A DNA stretch of 64,000 nt from an uncultured Pirellulaceae bacterium (GCA_937929805.1 CALFUT010000041.1:29621-93620), one strand, 5' to 3'. Shown: positions 39,954 to 48,509, counted from the stretch's first letter. Numbers and translations are program-made. The notes: generated from the sequence alone by a model not told the origin.

Positions 39954-40206
39954 GTGGAATCTTGTCTCCTAGTTTGGTTGCCATCCGGGACGCTGGCTGT
40001 ATCGGTCTTGCCTAGCATTTTTCTTTCTAACCGATGGAGGCACCTAGCAAGGGGCGTAACCCCAAGTGGTCGAAAGTCTTGAAAAATTCATTTCAAGGAT
40101 GCGATTCTGGTGGTCGAAGACTGGCTGCGAGACCACGCACTTGGATGCGGCAACAAGTACGTTTAGAATCGAGCGTTTTCTACCACTCCCGTCAGCGAAG
40201 TCGACC
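39954..40206. other. Intergenic region upstream of ftsY
   Basis: No gene is supported. An open frame in phase with ftsY reaches back to 40066 but has no family-like content, so it is treated as leader. No clear promoter was recognised. Confidence 0.45.
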
Positions 40207-41238
40207 ATGGCCAATTGGAACCCGTTCAGCAAGAAAAGCGATGATGCCGGTGACGCTGGGACGTCTCATCAGCCTGATGAGGCAACGGGCGGCGAGCCTT
40301 CACCCCAAGCATCATCCGGAGGCATCTTCGGGCGGTTTCGCACCGCGTTGAAAAAGACGGTCAACGTTCTGAACACCGACATCCGTGATTTGGTGGGAAA
40401 GGATGGGCGACTGGTCGACGACGATTTCCTGTCCGAGCTATTTGCGTTGCTGATCAAAACGGACATGGGAGGGAAATCGGCAGGTGAGATTCGGGATCGG
40501 ATTGCCAAAGATTTTCGTGGTCGAAAAGTTCACATGGATGAATTGGTTGAATCGGCCAAAGAAACCGTTCACGAGATCATGCAGCAGGATTCCGCGGATC
40601 TAGCGCAGGCCGCAGAGGGCCCGACCGTGATCATGGTGGTGGGCGTCAATGGAGCTGGTAAAACGACCTCGATCGCGAAGCTCACCCACCGTTTCGTAAC
40701 GGCGGGGAACAAAGTCGTCCTTGGAGCTGGAGATACCTTCCGGGCTGCGGCGGTCGAGCAGTTGACGGTGTGGGCCGATCGAATGGGGGCCGAAATTGTG
40801 ACCGGCCGGCAGGGAAGCGATCCAGCCAGCGTTGCGTACAAAGCGGTCGAGGCGGCCAAGTCATCGGGAGCCGATATTTGCATCGTAGACACCGCCGGTC
40901 GTTTGCAGACTCAGAGCAACTTGATGCAGGAGCTAAGCCGGATTCGTCGCGTCATGGAAAAAGTAATTCCCGATGCGCCGCATGAAGTTCTGCTGGTGCT
41001 TGATGCGACTGCCGGGCAGAACGCGATCAGTCAGGCGCGCGGGTTTTCTGATGCTGCGGGTTGCACGGGCATTGTGCTGGCAAAAATGGACGGGACGGCG
41101 AAGGGCGGCGTAGCGATCCCGATTCGCGATGAGTTTGACCTTCCGGTAAAGTTTATCGGTTTGGGTGAGACTCCGGACGCGTTGGCGGCGTTCGATGTCG
41201 AGCGATACGTGGACGCGTTGTTTGAGCACGGGCTGTAA
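40207..41238 (+). CDS. ftsY: Signal recognition particle receptor FtsY
   Basis: FtsY docks SRP-bound ribosomes at the membrane. With the ATG at 40207 the protein has 343 residues: a short acidic A domain with a lysine-rich start (NWNPFSKKSDD), the helical N domain (GIFGRFRTALKKTVNVL) and the GTPase G domain. The latter has GVNGAGKTTSIAKLTHRF, GDTFRAAAVEQL, VDTAGRLQTQSNLMQEL and LAKMDGTAKGG, closing with GETPDALAAFD, all SRP-GTPase motifs. The frame extends 47 codons upstream without family similarity. GGxxGxGKT spacing distinguishes it from Ffh, as do the missing M domain and the N-terminal A domain. Confidence 0.95.
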   Translation: MANWNPFSKKSDDAGDAGTSHQPDEATGGEPSPQASSGGIFGRFRTALKKTVNVLNTDIRDLVGKDGRLVDDDFLSELFALLIKTDMGGKSAGEIRDRIAKDFRGRKVHMDELVESAKETVHEIMQQDSADLAQAAEGPTVIMVVGVNGAGKTTSIAKLTHRFVTAGNKVVLGAGDTFRAAAVEQLTVWADRMGAEIVTGRQGSDPASVAYKAVEAAKSSGADICIVDTAGRLQTQSNLMQELSRIRRVMEKVIPDAPHEVLLVLDATAGQNAISQARGFSDAAGCTGIVLAKMDGTAKGGVAIPIRDEFDLPVKFIGLGETPDALAAFDVERYVDALFEHGL

Positions 41239-41663
41239 TAGTTCGGCTTTCTGCCCGTTGATGAAGCTGTGTGTGAGTGCAAGCGTTTTTGGCGACACGG
41301 GTTTGGGCTGGAGTCGGCAATGCGATCTCGTTCGAAAGCCGCTTTTTTCGCCCCCCTCGAAACGGGGATTCTACGAAGTCGGCGATGCTTGCCTCGCCGG
41401 CATATTCTACGTGCCCGGCTCTACCAGTACTCGATTAATCCGGTTGATTCGCTTCGATCGGCTTATCCGATACCACCGAAACAACGCGAGTAACTGGAGG
41501 TTGCAACGAGACGTTCTGTTGCTCTATCCGGCGATTCTTGTGGGGTGCCTCGATTTGGGTCACACCGATTCAGGCAACCGCGTTGTGTTCAGGTAACAAC
41601 TGCAGGTTCGGTTAATGCGTCACCCGACGTTGCCGGCGAACGCCAGTCATTGGAGAGTCGGTT
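41239..41663. other. Gene-free region between ftsY and the porin gene
   Basis: Frames here (for example a 143-codon one at 41165-41596) overlap ftsY and look random. CCCC..GGGG near 41351-41365 could form a weak hairpin after ftsY but lacks a T-run. No sigma-54 or NtrC-type site was recognised ahead of the porin/P-II genes. Confidence 0.5.
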
Positions 41664-43301
41664 ATGCGGATTTCATTTTCAGCTTCTTGTGCTCTGGCGA
41701 TACTCGTCGGTGCTTGCAACGTCTCGCTCGGCCAAGAGGGTGCTGTTGCGGATGGCCAAGAGCGGGCCTCAAACCGACGCAGTGTTCTGGTGGCTGCTCC
41801 AAACGTTGAAGCCAAGAAATTGCCAGAACCATCGGCGACTGTTTTGCGAGCCACTACCAAGACGGGGGTCTCCAAAGCCGAAATATTCCGGCAACCTACG
41901 TCGGGAGGTAACGCAATTGTTCGGGTCGCTGCGTTGCCCAAGCCCGTCGCTGAACGAAAGGCCCGCAGCCGCGCTCGATCGGCCGCCCCTGCGGCTCCCG
42001 ACATGAACCGTAAACCGTTTATGGTTGGTTTCCGAAGGCCAGCGAAACAAGAAGAAGCCACTTTGGTCGAGGGAGCTATTGCCAACGGAACACCCGAAAG
42101 TGTCAATCCGGAATTCATTTCGGCTCAAACCCCGGATTCAGCGAAGTACGACTTCACGGCGCCGGCTGCTCCCCAAACAAATGCTGCCGACGCCCAGCTT
42201 GCCGGTGATGCACCTCGGCCTCAGCTGGAGCCGCTTGCTGGCGAAGCCGACGATAGCGAAACGGAATACTGCTCTCGGAGCTGCCGTCCTCGCCCCACGT
42301 GCAATCTGGGATGCGAGAAGAAACTGTTCCCCAAGAACTGCAACGGTTTTGAAATTGGCGGATGGATTAGCCAAGGCTATCACAACCGAGACAATATCTT
42401 GGTCAACAATCGCCGTCGTGAGTGGAACTTGCACCAAGCGTGGTTGTACGCCGGCAAAGAGGCGTCGCAGGACAGCTGCGACTGGGATTTTGGATACCGG
42501 GCAGACCTTTTGTACGGCATCGATGCTCAAGATTTGCAGGCGTTTGGGAATTCTCCTACGGGAGCGCCGACTGGTTGGGATAACAGTTGGGACAACGGCT
42601 CGTTTGGTTGGGCGTTGCCTCAATTGTACGTCCAATTTGCCAATATCGATTGGGATGTGAAGGTCGGTAAATTCTTTTCTCCGTTCGGATATGAAGTGAT
42701 TGGAGCGACGGACAACTTCTTTTACAGCCACAGTTTTACGATGTACAACAGTGAACCGTTTACCATGTCGGGTGTGCTTGCAGAGAGAAAAGTGTCCGAT
42801 ACCAAAAGCTATGTGGTTGGTGTGACGTCAGGCTGGGACACAGGATTCGAAAGTAACGACGGCGGAGCCAACCTCATCTTTGGAACTCGGTACCAGCTGA
42901 CAGACAACATTGCTTTGGCAGTCACCAACAGTTGGGGCGACACTGGAGTACGCGGCAGCGGAGCGTTGACCTCGGCGGTGGCCGAAGTTGGTTTGACCGA
43001 TTCGGTTGACTACGTGCTGCAGGCCGATGTCCTACATCTGGGTACAAATCAGGAGTTTGGGATCGTGCAGTACCTGTTCCGCGAGATCAATCCATGCCTG
43101 AGCTTGGGGGCTCGTCTCGAGTGGTGGAAATCGGATCAGTTTTTTACAAGCTCTCGGTCGACGTACAACTATACCGTTGGAGCCAATTATCGTCATAATG
43201 CTAACTTGACGATTCGCCCCGAGTTGCGTTTCGATTGGGGAGCCGCCGCAGTGGACCCGGGTGCTCCGATCATCGGGTTCGATGTGGTCCGAACTTTCTG
43301 A
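41664..43301 (+). CDS. Outer-membrane beta-barrel porin-like protein next to P-II
   Basis: The 545-residue protein has an N-terminal signal-like segment (ISFSASCALAILVGACNVSLG), a Pro/Ala-rich linker of about 180 residues and a beta-barrel region. The barrel starts at a Cys-rich plug (CSRSCRPRPTCNLGCEKK) and GFEIGGWISQGYH, with alternating strands such as VGKFFSPFGYEVIGATDNF, and ends in the terminal strand PIIGFDVVRTF with the C-terminal Phe of outer membrane proteins. The segment WISQGYHNRD..GKFF.PFGYE is typical of the planctomycete BBP2-type porins. It lies 10 bp before a P-II gene, so nitrogen-linked uptake is inferred; such porins often accompany ammonium transport genes, but no transporter is present. 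GGAG 8 bases upstream supports the start. Confidence 0.75.
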   Translation: MRISFSASCALAILVGACNVSLGQEGAVADGQERASNRRSVLVAAPNVEAKKLPEPSATVLRATTKTGVSKAEIFRQPTSGGNAIVRVAALPKPVAERKARSRARSAAPAAPDMNRKPFMVGFRRPAKQEEATLVEGAIANGTPESVNPEFISAQTPDSAKYDFTAPAAPQTNAADAQLAGDAPRPQLEPLAGEADDSETEYCSRSCRPRPTCNLGCEKKLFPKNCNGFEIGGWISQGYHNRDNILVNNRRREWNLHQAWLYAGKEASQDSCDWDFGYRADLLYGIDAQDLQAFGNSPTGAPTGWDNSWDNGSFGWALPQLYVQFANIDWDVKVGKFFSPFGYEVIGATDNFFYSHSFTMYNSEPFTMSGVLAERKVSDTKSYVVGVTSGWDTGFESNDGGANLIFGTRYQLTDNIALAVTNSWGDTGVRGSGALTSAVAEVGLTDSVDYVLQADVLHLGTNQEFGIVQYLFREINPCLSLGARLEWWKSDQFFTSSRSTYNYTVGANYRHNANLTIRPELRFDWGAAAVDPGAPIIGFDVVRTF

Positions 43302-43311
43302 ACAGCCCATC

Positions 43312-43659
43312 ATGAAATTGATCATCGCGATCATTCAACCTCACCGCCTAGAAGCCGTCAAAAGCGCACTCAGCGATGTTGATGTCTTTCGGCTGACGAT
43401 CGTTGATTGTCAAGGATTCGGCAGGCAGCAAGGCAAGTCCGAAATGCGAGGCGTGGAAGACCTGTCGATCAACTTACGCCGGAAAGTTCAATTGCAGATC
43501 GCAGTGAACGAGGAATTCGTTGAACCGACGGTTGCCGCGTTGAAGAAGTCGGCCCGCAGTGGCCAAGGCGGCCAGATTGGCGATGGAAAGATATTCATCC
43601 TGCCAATGGACGACTGCATCCGTATCCGCACCGGCGAACGAGGCTCCGACGCAATCTAA
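43312..43659 (+). CDS. Atypical P-II family nitrogen regulatory protein
   Basis: P-II proteins are trimeric sensors of ATP/ADP and 2-oxoglutarate that gate ammonium transporters and enzymes. The 115 residues start MKLIIAIIQPHRLEAVKSAL, have FGRQQGKSEM at the T-loop base and end IGDGKIFILPMDDCIRIRTGE, the P-II C-terminal signature. Two departures stand out. The T-loop motif ELYRGAEY is replaced by EMRGVEDL, so the uridylylated tyrosine (Tyr51 in GlnB/GlnK) is absent. About three extra residues (GQGGQ) precede IGDGKIF. It is preceded by the porin gene and repeated, without its first 25 codons, at 45817-46089. Confidence 0.9.
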   Translation: MKLIIAIIQPHRLEAVKSALSDVDVFRLTIVDCQGFGRQQGKSEMRGVEDLSINLRRKVQLQIAVNEEFVEPTVAALKKSARSGQGGQIGDGKIFILPMDDCIRIRTGERGSDAI

Positions 43660-43710
43660 GTCGCGGGTAAGAGTCGGCAACGTTGCAAATATGAGCTGCG
43701 CCCCTTTTCC
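43387..43710 (+). repeat. P-II direct repeat, left copy
   Basis: From TTTCGGCTGACGATCG onward this stretch is repeated at 45817-46141 with a constant offset of 2430 bp and no indel up to about 43704. It covers codons 26-115 of the P-II gene plus about 50 bp of 3' flank (shared AATATGAGCTGCG). Confidence 0.9.
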
Positions 43711-43755
43711 TGCCCTCCTTCCGGTTCCTCCCCTCGAACGACCTGCTCTTCCGTC

Positions 43756-45330
43756 TCAGTTTTTGTTGCGAGGGATTTCTAAAATGACGCGAAAACCAAT
43801 ATTCGATGCGGCTGTAGAGTAAGTTGCTTTTCCGCGAACTGCGGATCTTTGAAGGCCAAGTCGTCACATGAAGCACCCCCCCCGGATTACTCGCAAGTCA
43901 ACACCTTCAGTTCTGATGAACGGATTTACACTCGAGTGAGTCGAATATGCATTTGAAGCATAACCGTCATAGCACCACTCGAAAACATTTCCATGGATGT
44001 CATACAGCCCGAATGAATTGGGTTTAAATGATCCAACCGGAGATTTCCCAGAAAAGCGATCAAAAGTCCGAAGGACGTCGTACTCAACCGGTTCATTTTT
44101 CGACAGTGTGTACGCTAAGTCAGGCACATTTGCGAAACCAACAAGTGACTGGGGTGAATTGCCGGTATTGAAATAGCTGGTTGTTCTCGCACGAGCAAAG
44201 TACTCCCATTCAGCTTCAGTTGGCAATCGGTAGTTTCGGTTCTCTTTCTTTTTCAACCACAGAGCAAATTGATTCGCGTCTTGCCAGCTCACATAAGCGA
44301 CCGGTTCGTCATGTTTGCCGTCCTTCCAATTCACCTCGACTTCGTCGGCCGAAATTCCTTCGGTAGGATTGAACGCACTCACGGCACCACCATCGCGCTC
44401 TGCAGTCGTCCGATATCCCGTCGCATCTACAAATTGCTCGAACTGGCCAACGGTGACTTCATGGGCCCCCGCGAAGAAACTCAGAGATATGTTAACGTTG
44501 TGCCTCGGGTGTTCATCAGCAAATCTGTTGGGATCGTCGCCTTCGTCAAAAACTCGCTGCACTTCAAGATGACTCGCCTTGGACCCCATTTGAAATGAGC
44601 CTGGCGGGATCTTGACAAGCCTCATTCCTATCGAATTGGTATGCGTCGGTAACGCATGGCCAGACGCCTCGGCTGTCCGGATAAGCTCAGTCATTTGACC
44701 GACTTTCGCGAAGCGGACATCTTTTATGGCAATTTTGCCCGCAGAGCCAGTATTTCTGTACTCCGTGAGTTCTACCCAAGGGCCACTTGGGTTTGCCAGT
44801 TGCACCTTCTTTTCCTCATCCTTCGTAGTGGGAGCCTTGGCGTTCCAAACATCCAAACATTGTCCAATGTGGCTGGGTGAAGCGATCGTATAAGTCCGAT
44901 GCTCGTCGTTTGAATCAACGATACGAACATCAATTGTGTCCGGGATTTTCGCTCGGACAGACTTTCTGTAGTCCTTCAAAAAGTTTGCCATTCGCTCCAA
45001 TCTCTCGGATGCGAATTCCTTTGCGACGCGCAATGCGGGTACATTCGTTTTTCCAACGGCGTAGATAGACGACAATTGCACCCACGGTCCATCGGGCTCT
45101 GATTGCTTCAATTTATCTCGCTCCGCCTTAGTGCTTGGTTCTTGGAGTTTGGAATTCCAGATGCCTAGGGCTCGTCTGACGTGCCGAGGAGAATCAATAA
45201 ACTCAAGGTCTACCCGCCCATTGTTTTCGTCAACAATTTCAACTTCGATTGCGACCGGAAGTTTGTCTTGCCCAAAAGCCAGATTGGTTGCAACAGACAG
45301 GACAAATAGTGCTCGAATAAATAATCTCAT
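43756..45330 (-). CDS. Secreted FGE/SUMF-domain protein interrupted by an in-frame UGA
   Basis: The frame from the ATG at 45330 runs 488 codons to TGA at 43864-43866, then stays open and family-like for 35 more codons to TGA at 43756. A signal peptide (IRALFVLSVATNLAFG) is followed by two tandem copies of an unrecognised domain of about 80 residues (25-105 and 130-210, sharing EIVD/RIVD..., GIWNSK/DVWNAK and GPWVQL/GPWVEL). The formylglycine-generating-enzyme domain follows from MRLVKIPPGSFQMGS (about 236) through YRLPTEAEWEYFARA and GNVFEWCYDG to VIRGGCFM-UGA-RLGLQRSAVR and SNIGFRV. The UGA takes the place of Cys336 of human FGE. It may be a nonsense mutation or recoded selenocysteine. If UGA ends translation, the C-terminal strands are lost. 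Confidence 0.75.
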
Positions 45331-45635
45331 TACATAAACCTCAGAAGTCGCTCATGATGTTTTCTTGTCTCCCACAACGCTGCGTCGATCGTAGTTACCC
45401 ATTGCAGTAAAATCCAGTCCTAACCTTGTTCTTGAACCACTCAAACTGGCTGGGCCAAAAAAGGGTACACAGCCCATACTGTTCGGCACGGGATTGGGCA
45501 TTACTTTTTTGCAAGCATTTACCGTCGCTTTTTCTGGTATCGATCGGGAATGGAGTTGATCTTCGCATCGAGCGGGTTGGTTACGGGGTAAGTACCGCGC
45601 AGCATCAAGCGGCGTGAAGGCTTGCTGCGGAATCC
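45331..45635. other. Gene-free stretch upstream of the FGE-like gene
   Basis: No protein-like frame was found (a 63-codon plus frame at 45426 looks random). A TGGGC/GCCCA inverted pair near 45453-45476 surrounds an A-run. It presumably holds the FGE-like gene's promoter and the outer end of the degraded IS. Confidence 0.45.
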
Positions 45636-45816
45636 TTACGCTGAATGAGGCGTCAATTTTTTGATGGGGTGAATCAGTTCGTCTTCATTGGCCATACCGC
45701 AGAGGTAGAGGCAAATCGTTTCGTACGTGCGACGTGTTGGTTTCTTGCCCGTCCAGAGGCTGATCAATAAACAAGCAATGATCGCGCAGTAGGTTTGGAT
45801 CTCGATGCCGTTCTGG
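45636..45816 (-). pseudogene. IS4-type transposase, C-terminal remnant
   Basis: On the minus strand an open frame without start reads NQNGIEIQTYCAIIACLLIS, then LWTGKKPTRRTYETICLYL and CGMANEDELIHPIKKL, ending at TAA (45636-45638). This is the typical C-terminus of IS4-family transposases, where a hydrophobic helix after NG.EIQ is followed by KPT.RTYE and a final amphipathic helix. Everything upstream of NQNG is missing; the sequence switches abruptly at 45816/45817 into the P-II copy. The inverted repeat of the element was not identified. Confidence 0.7.
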
Positions 45817-46089
45817 TTTCGGCTGACGATCGTTGATTGTCAAGGATTCGGCAGGCAGCAAGGCAAATCCGAAATGCGAGGCGTGGAAGACCTGTCGATC
45901 AACTTACGCCGGAAAGTTCAGTTGCAGATCGCAGTGAACGAAGAATTCGTTGAACCGACGGTTGCCGCGTTGAAGAAGTCGGCCCGCAGTGGCCAAGGCG
46001 GCCAGATTGGCGATGGGAAGATATTCATCCTGCCAATGGACGACTGCATCCGTATCCGCACCGGCGAACGAGGCTCCGACGCGATCTGA
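45817..46089 (+). pseudogene. 5'-truncated second P-II copy
   Basis: The copy encodes P-II residues from FRLTIVDCQGFGRQ to the end with the same protein sequence as the gene at 43312. I count only six base differences in 273 bp (for example AAG/AAA, CAA/CAG, GAG/GAA, GGA/GGG, GCA/GCG and TAA/TGA), all silent. The first 25 codons are missing; the frame happens to stay open from an ATG at 45805 inside IS-derived DNA, but that product would lack the first beta strand and helix and is unlikely to fold as P-II. It appears recently truncated. Confidence 0.85.
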
Positions 46090-46152
46090 CCGCCGCGGGC
46101 AAGTCCACAAGCTTGTGAATATGAGCTGCGTCCCATTTTCCGTCCACGAAAA

Positions 46153-46184
46153 AACCCGCTGGTGATCACACCAGCGGGTTTCTT
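46153..46184. terminator. Bidirectional intrinsic terminator
   Basis: AACCCGCTGGTG pairs perfectly with CACCAGCGGGTT around the loop ATCA (46153-46180), with an A-run on the left and a T-rich run on the right. It can end transcripts from the P-II fragment and from the PEP-CTERM gene that converges on it. Confidence 0.9.
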
Positions 46185-46209
46185 ATTAAAACGGACTCTT
46201 CTTTAAGTC

Positions 46210-46884
46210 TTACTTGCGGCGACGACCTAGCAAAGCCGTAGCGCCCAAACCTAACAGAGCCAGAGACGATGGCTCAGGCACGCCTGCTGTGCCGATAACC
46301 GCGACCCGGCGGACCTCCAAAGCCAAGGCGTCGGTGCTACCGAAGCCCGACTGAATTTGCCACTGTCTCAGGCCGTAGTTCGCAAGGCCGTCACCGCTGC
46401 CTTGGGTGAACTGTGATGAACCCGTGTCAACATCGAACAGGGCTTGGGTGAATCCGCCACCGGCATCTGAGAGCGTGGCATTACCTAGACCGAACTGAAA
46501 CTGATCTTCATCAGCACCGTCGAGTTCGGCCAAGACAAGATTAAAGAACGACGCAGCGTTTCCAGGCAAAAATCGAAACTCGACCGCCACTTGGTTGGTG
46601 GCGGGGTCGAAGTCGAGAATGCCGTCAAGCAGATCACGGCCAACACCACCGAATAAGCCATTCGCACCGTCTGTGTCGGTGACGCCATCGATGAAGAAAC
46701 TGCCTCCGGTATCGACGACAGCGCCGCTGAAGTCACCAAACGTGAATCCGCCTGGTGAGGACACGAATAGACCTGGATCGTTGGCCCCGTCGTAAAGAAC
46801 CACGTCTGCATTCAAAGATGCAGCAGTCAGCGTGGTTGCGGCGATCACTGAAAAGGTTTTCAGTGCCGTGGTTAACATTTTCAT
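46210..46884 (-). CDS. PEP-CTERM-anchored secreted protein
   Basis: The 224-residue protein has a signal peptide (MKMLTTALKTFSVIAATTLTA), a beta-rich Gly/Asp body and a C-terminal PEP-CTERM sorting signal: VPEPSSLALLGLGATALLG followed by RRRK. Such tails direct export and exosortase-type processing, usually of extracellular-matrix or surface proteins. The body resembles concanavalin-like or choice-of-anchor domains (VAVEFRFLPGNAASFFNLVL), but the family is not identified. It stands alone, convergent with the truncated P-II copy. Confidence 0.85.
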   Translation of the reverse strand: MKMLTTALKTFSVIAATTLTAASLNADVVLYDGANDPGLFVSSPGGFTFGDFSGAVVDTGGSFFIDGVTDTDGANGLFGGVGRDLLDGILDFDPATNQVAVEFRFLPGNAASFFNLVLAELDGADEDQFQFGLGNATLSDAGGGFTQALFDVDTGSSQFTQGSGDGLANYGLRQWQIQSGFGSTDALALEVRRVAVIGTAGVPEPSSLALLGLGATALLGRRRK

Positions 46885-47549
46885 ATTCTCTCTCCATCTG
46901 GAAGCATTGAGTGCTGGTCTGCGTTTTCAACTCCACGCAAACCGTAAAATAGCATGAATGGGCAGATTCTACTTGCTTTGCCGTGATTCACAAGTATTTG
47001 CCGTCCGTGAAATCGATTTCAGAAGATAATAACGGTAAATATCTGGACAAAACCATCCTTTTCGGGTGTTTTAGCTGGTATTCATATTGGGCGGCCGTGT
47101 TTGAGCATGGCAGGTCAAGCGAGAACCAGTACGTTGTCAGCCGCAACTTTTACCGTGCGAAACATCCGCCAAGTTTGCACTCACTCCAGAGTCGCAATCA
47201 AGGAGGGACAATTTTCCTTGGTTGGCTAAGGCTGGTCGCCCTCAAAGCGATCCCCCCTAAATCAGCTGTTCGTCGCAAGTTCTTCGGAAGATGAACAATT
47301 CTGCCGTCCCTCGAACCACTCTGACGATTCAGCCACCCGATACAATGTCTATGTCGATTTTGACGGTTCCCCACCGCAATCGATGATCACAGTATCGCCG
47401 CAATCGGAATCTTTGGGGGGCGAAATGCACTTTGATTTAGAGAACGCGCAAGACTACTTGGGGATGTCCTGTTTGTTATTGAAACTGTTGGTCGGTATGC
47501 CGTTTTGCGTCTCCTTTTTCAGGCTCGGGCTAGACGAACAGCCGGAAAT
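46885..47549. other. Gene-free region between PEP-CTERM gene and ABC ATPase gene
   Basis: Frames of 103 codons (46983-47294, plus) and 96 codons (47383-47673, plus, overlapping the ATPase end) lack family-like features. Permease genes often follow this ATPase type on the same strand, but none is present. No repeat of the hairpin families was seen. Confidence 0.5.
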
Positions 47550-48482
47550 TTACATTTTCTTGCTGGTGCCCAACGTGAGTGCCATGAAGGCTGACTCCAA
47601 ATCGATTTCCTCTTCGCGAAACAGGCTGATCCCTAGCCCCGCATTAATCAGCTTGGAGGATAGGCTGGAGTAATCGGCGGTCAACTTTTGGAGCGTCACC
47701 ACCAAGTGGCCATCGCCTTTGACAACGCCGGCGACCAGATCGTCTGCTTGCAGTAGATCCATGGCCTTCGATTCATCGCCAACGACTCCGATGTGCAAAA
47801 TTGTTTGGTCTCGCACCTGTTGCATCACGTCGGTGACGGCGGCCGAGATATTCATTTGGCCTCGGTCGATGATCCCGATTTTGTTGCAGACGTCGGCAAG
47901 TTCGGGCAAGATGTGACTGGAGACAATGATCGTTTTTCCGGTTTGCCCCAGTCGGCGCAAAAGGTTTCGCATTTCAATTCGAGCGCGGGGGTCGAGGCCG
48001 CTTAAAGGTTCGTCTAGAAGCAAGACTTGCGGGTCATGAAGCAAGACTCGCGCCAAGCCGAGCCGTTGCGTTTGGCCTCGGGAGAGCGTGTTGGCGAATG
48101 CGTCTCGCTTGAACTCAAGGTCCACAATCTCAAGCATCTCGTCGCACTTTTTTCGGCGAGCGGGCCCTTTGATTCGATAGGCTGCCGCGAAAAATTCTAG
48201 GTATTCGATGACTTTCATGTCGTCGTACACGCCAAAAAAGTCTGGCATGTAGCCGACCAGTCGACGGATCTCTCGTGGCTCCTTGTAGATCGAGTGCCCG
48301 CACACGTAGGCCTCGCCCCACGAAGGTTCGGCCAGCGTGGCGATGATCCGCATCGTCGTGGTTTTGCCCGCACCGTTGGGGCCAATGAACCCGAATAGAT
48401 CACCTTCCTGCAGATCAAGGTTGATGTCCTTGATTGCAAAAAGATCACCGTACTTCTTGGTCAGGTTTTCAGTCTTGATCAT
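47550..48482 (-). CDS. ABC transporter ATP-binding protein
   Basis: The 310-residue ATPase has Walker A GPNGAGKTTTMR (residues 35-46), the signature LSRGQTQRLGLARVL (near 138), Walker B VLLLDEPLSGLDP and the H-loop SSHILPEL. It carries a C-terminal extension of about 90 residues typical of ABC-2 type exporters (CcmA/NatA/GldA-like). It follows the large membrane protein gene by 27 bp on the same strand, so they probably form one system. A permease with six helices would normally be encoded next; it is missing here. Confidence 0.92.
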   Translation of the reverse strand: MIKTENLTKKYGDLFAIKDINLDLQEGDLFGFIGPNGAGKTTTMRIIATLAEPSWGEAYVCGHSIYKEPREIRRLVGYMPDFFGVYDDMKVIEYLEFFAAAYRIKGPARRKKCDEMLEIVDLEFKRDAFANTLSRGQTQRLGLARVLLHDPQVLLLDEPLSGLDPRARIEMRNLLRRLGQTGKTIIVSSHILPELADVCNKIGIIDRGQMNISAAVTDVMQQVRDQTILHIGVVGDESKAMDLLQADDLVAGVVKGDGHLVVTLQKLTADYSSLSSKLINAGLGISLFREEEIDLESAFMALTLGTSKKM

Positions 48483-48509
48483 AAAATTTCTGGCCAGAGG
48501 CTGCGAAGG

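Noticed and set aside
41340..41370. CCCC..CGGGG hairpin after ftsY as terminator
   Set aside because: The stem is only four to five pairs and no T-run follows.
41165..41596. 143-codon plus frame after ftsY
   Set aside because: It starts inside ftsY in another frame and continues with random-looking residues.
43595..43876. Idea that a frameshift in the C8 run (43876-43883) truncates the FGE-like gene
   Set aside because: The family-like C-terminus lies in the same frame as the main gene, so no frameshift is needed; only the UGA interrupts it.
46983..47294. 103-codon plus frame in the gap after the PEP-CTERM gene
   Set aside because: No recognisable motifs, unusual composition, no convincing start signal; kept as gene-free DNA.
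47383..47673. 96-codon plus frame overlapping the ABC ATPase 3' end
   Set aside because: The second half is antisense to the ATPase; the first half shows no family pattern.
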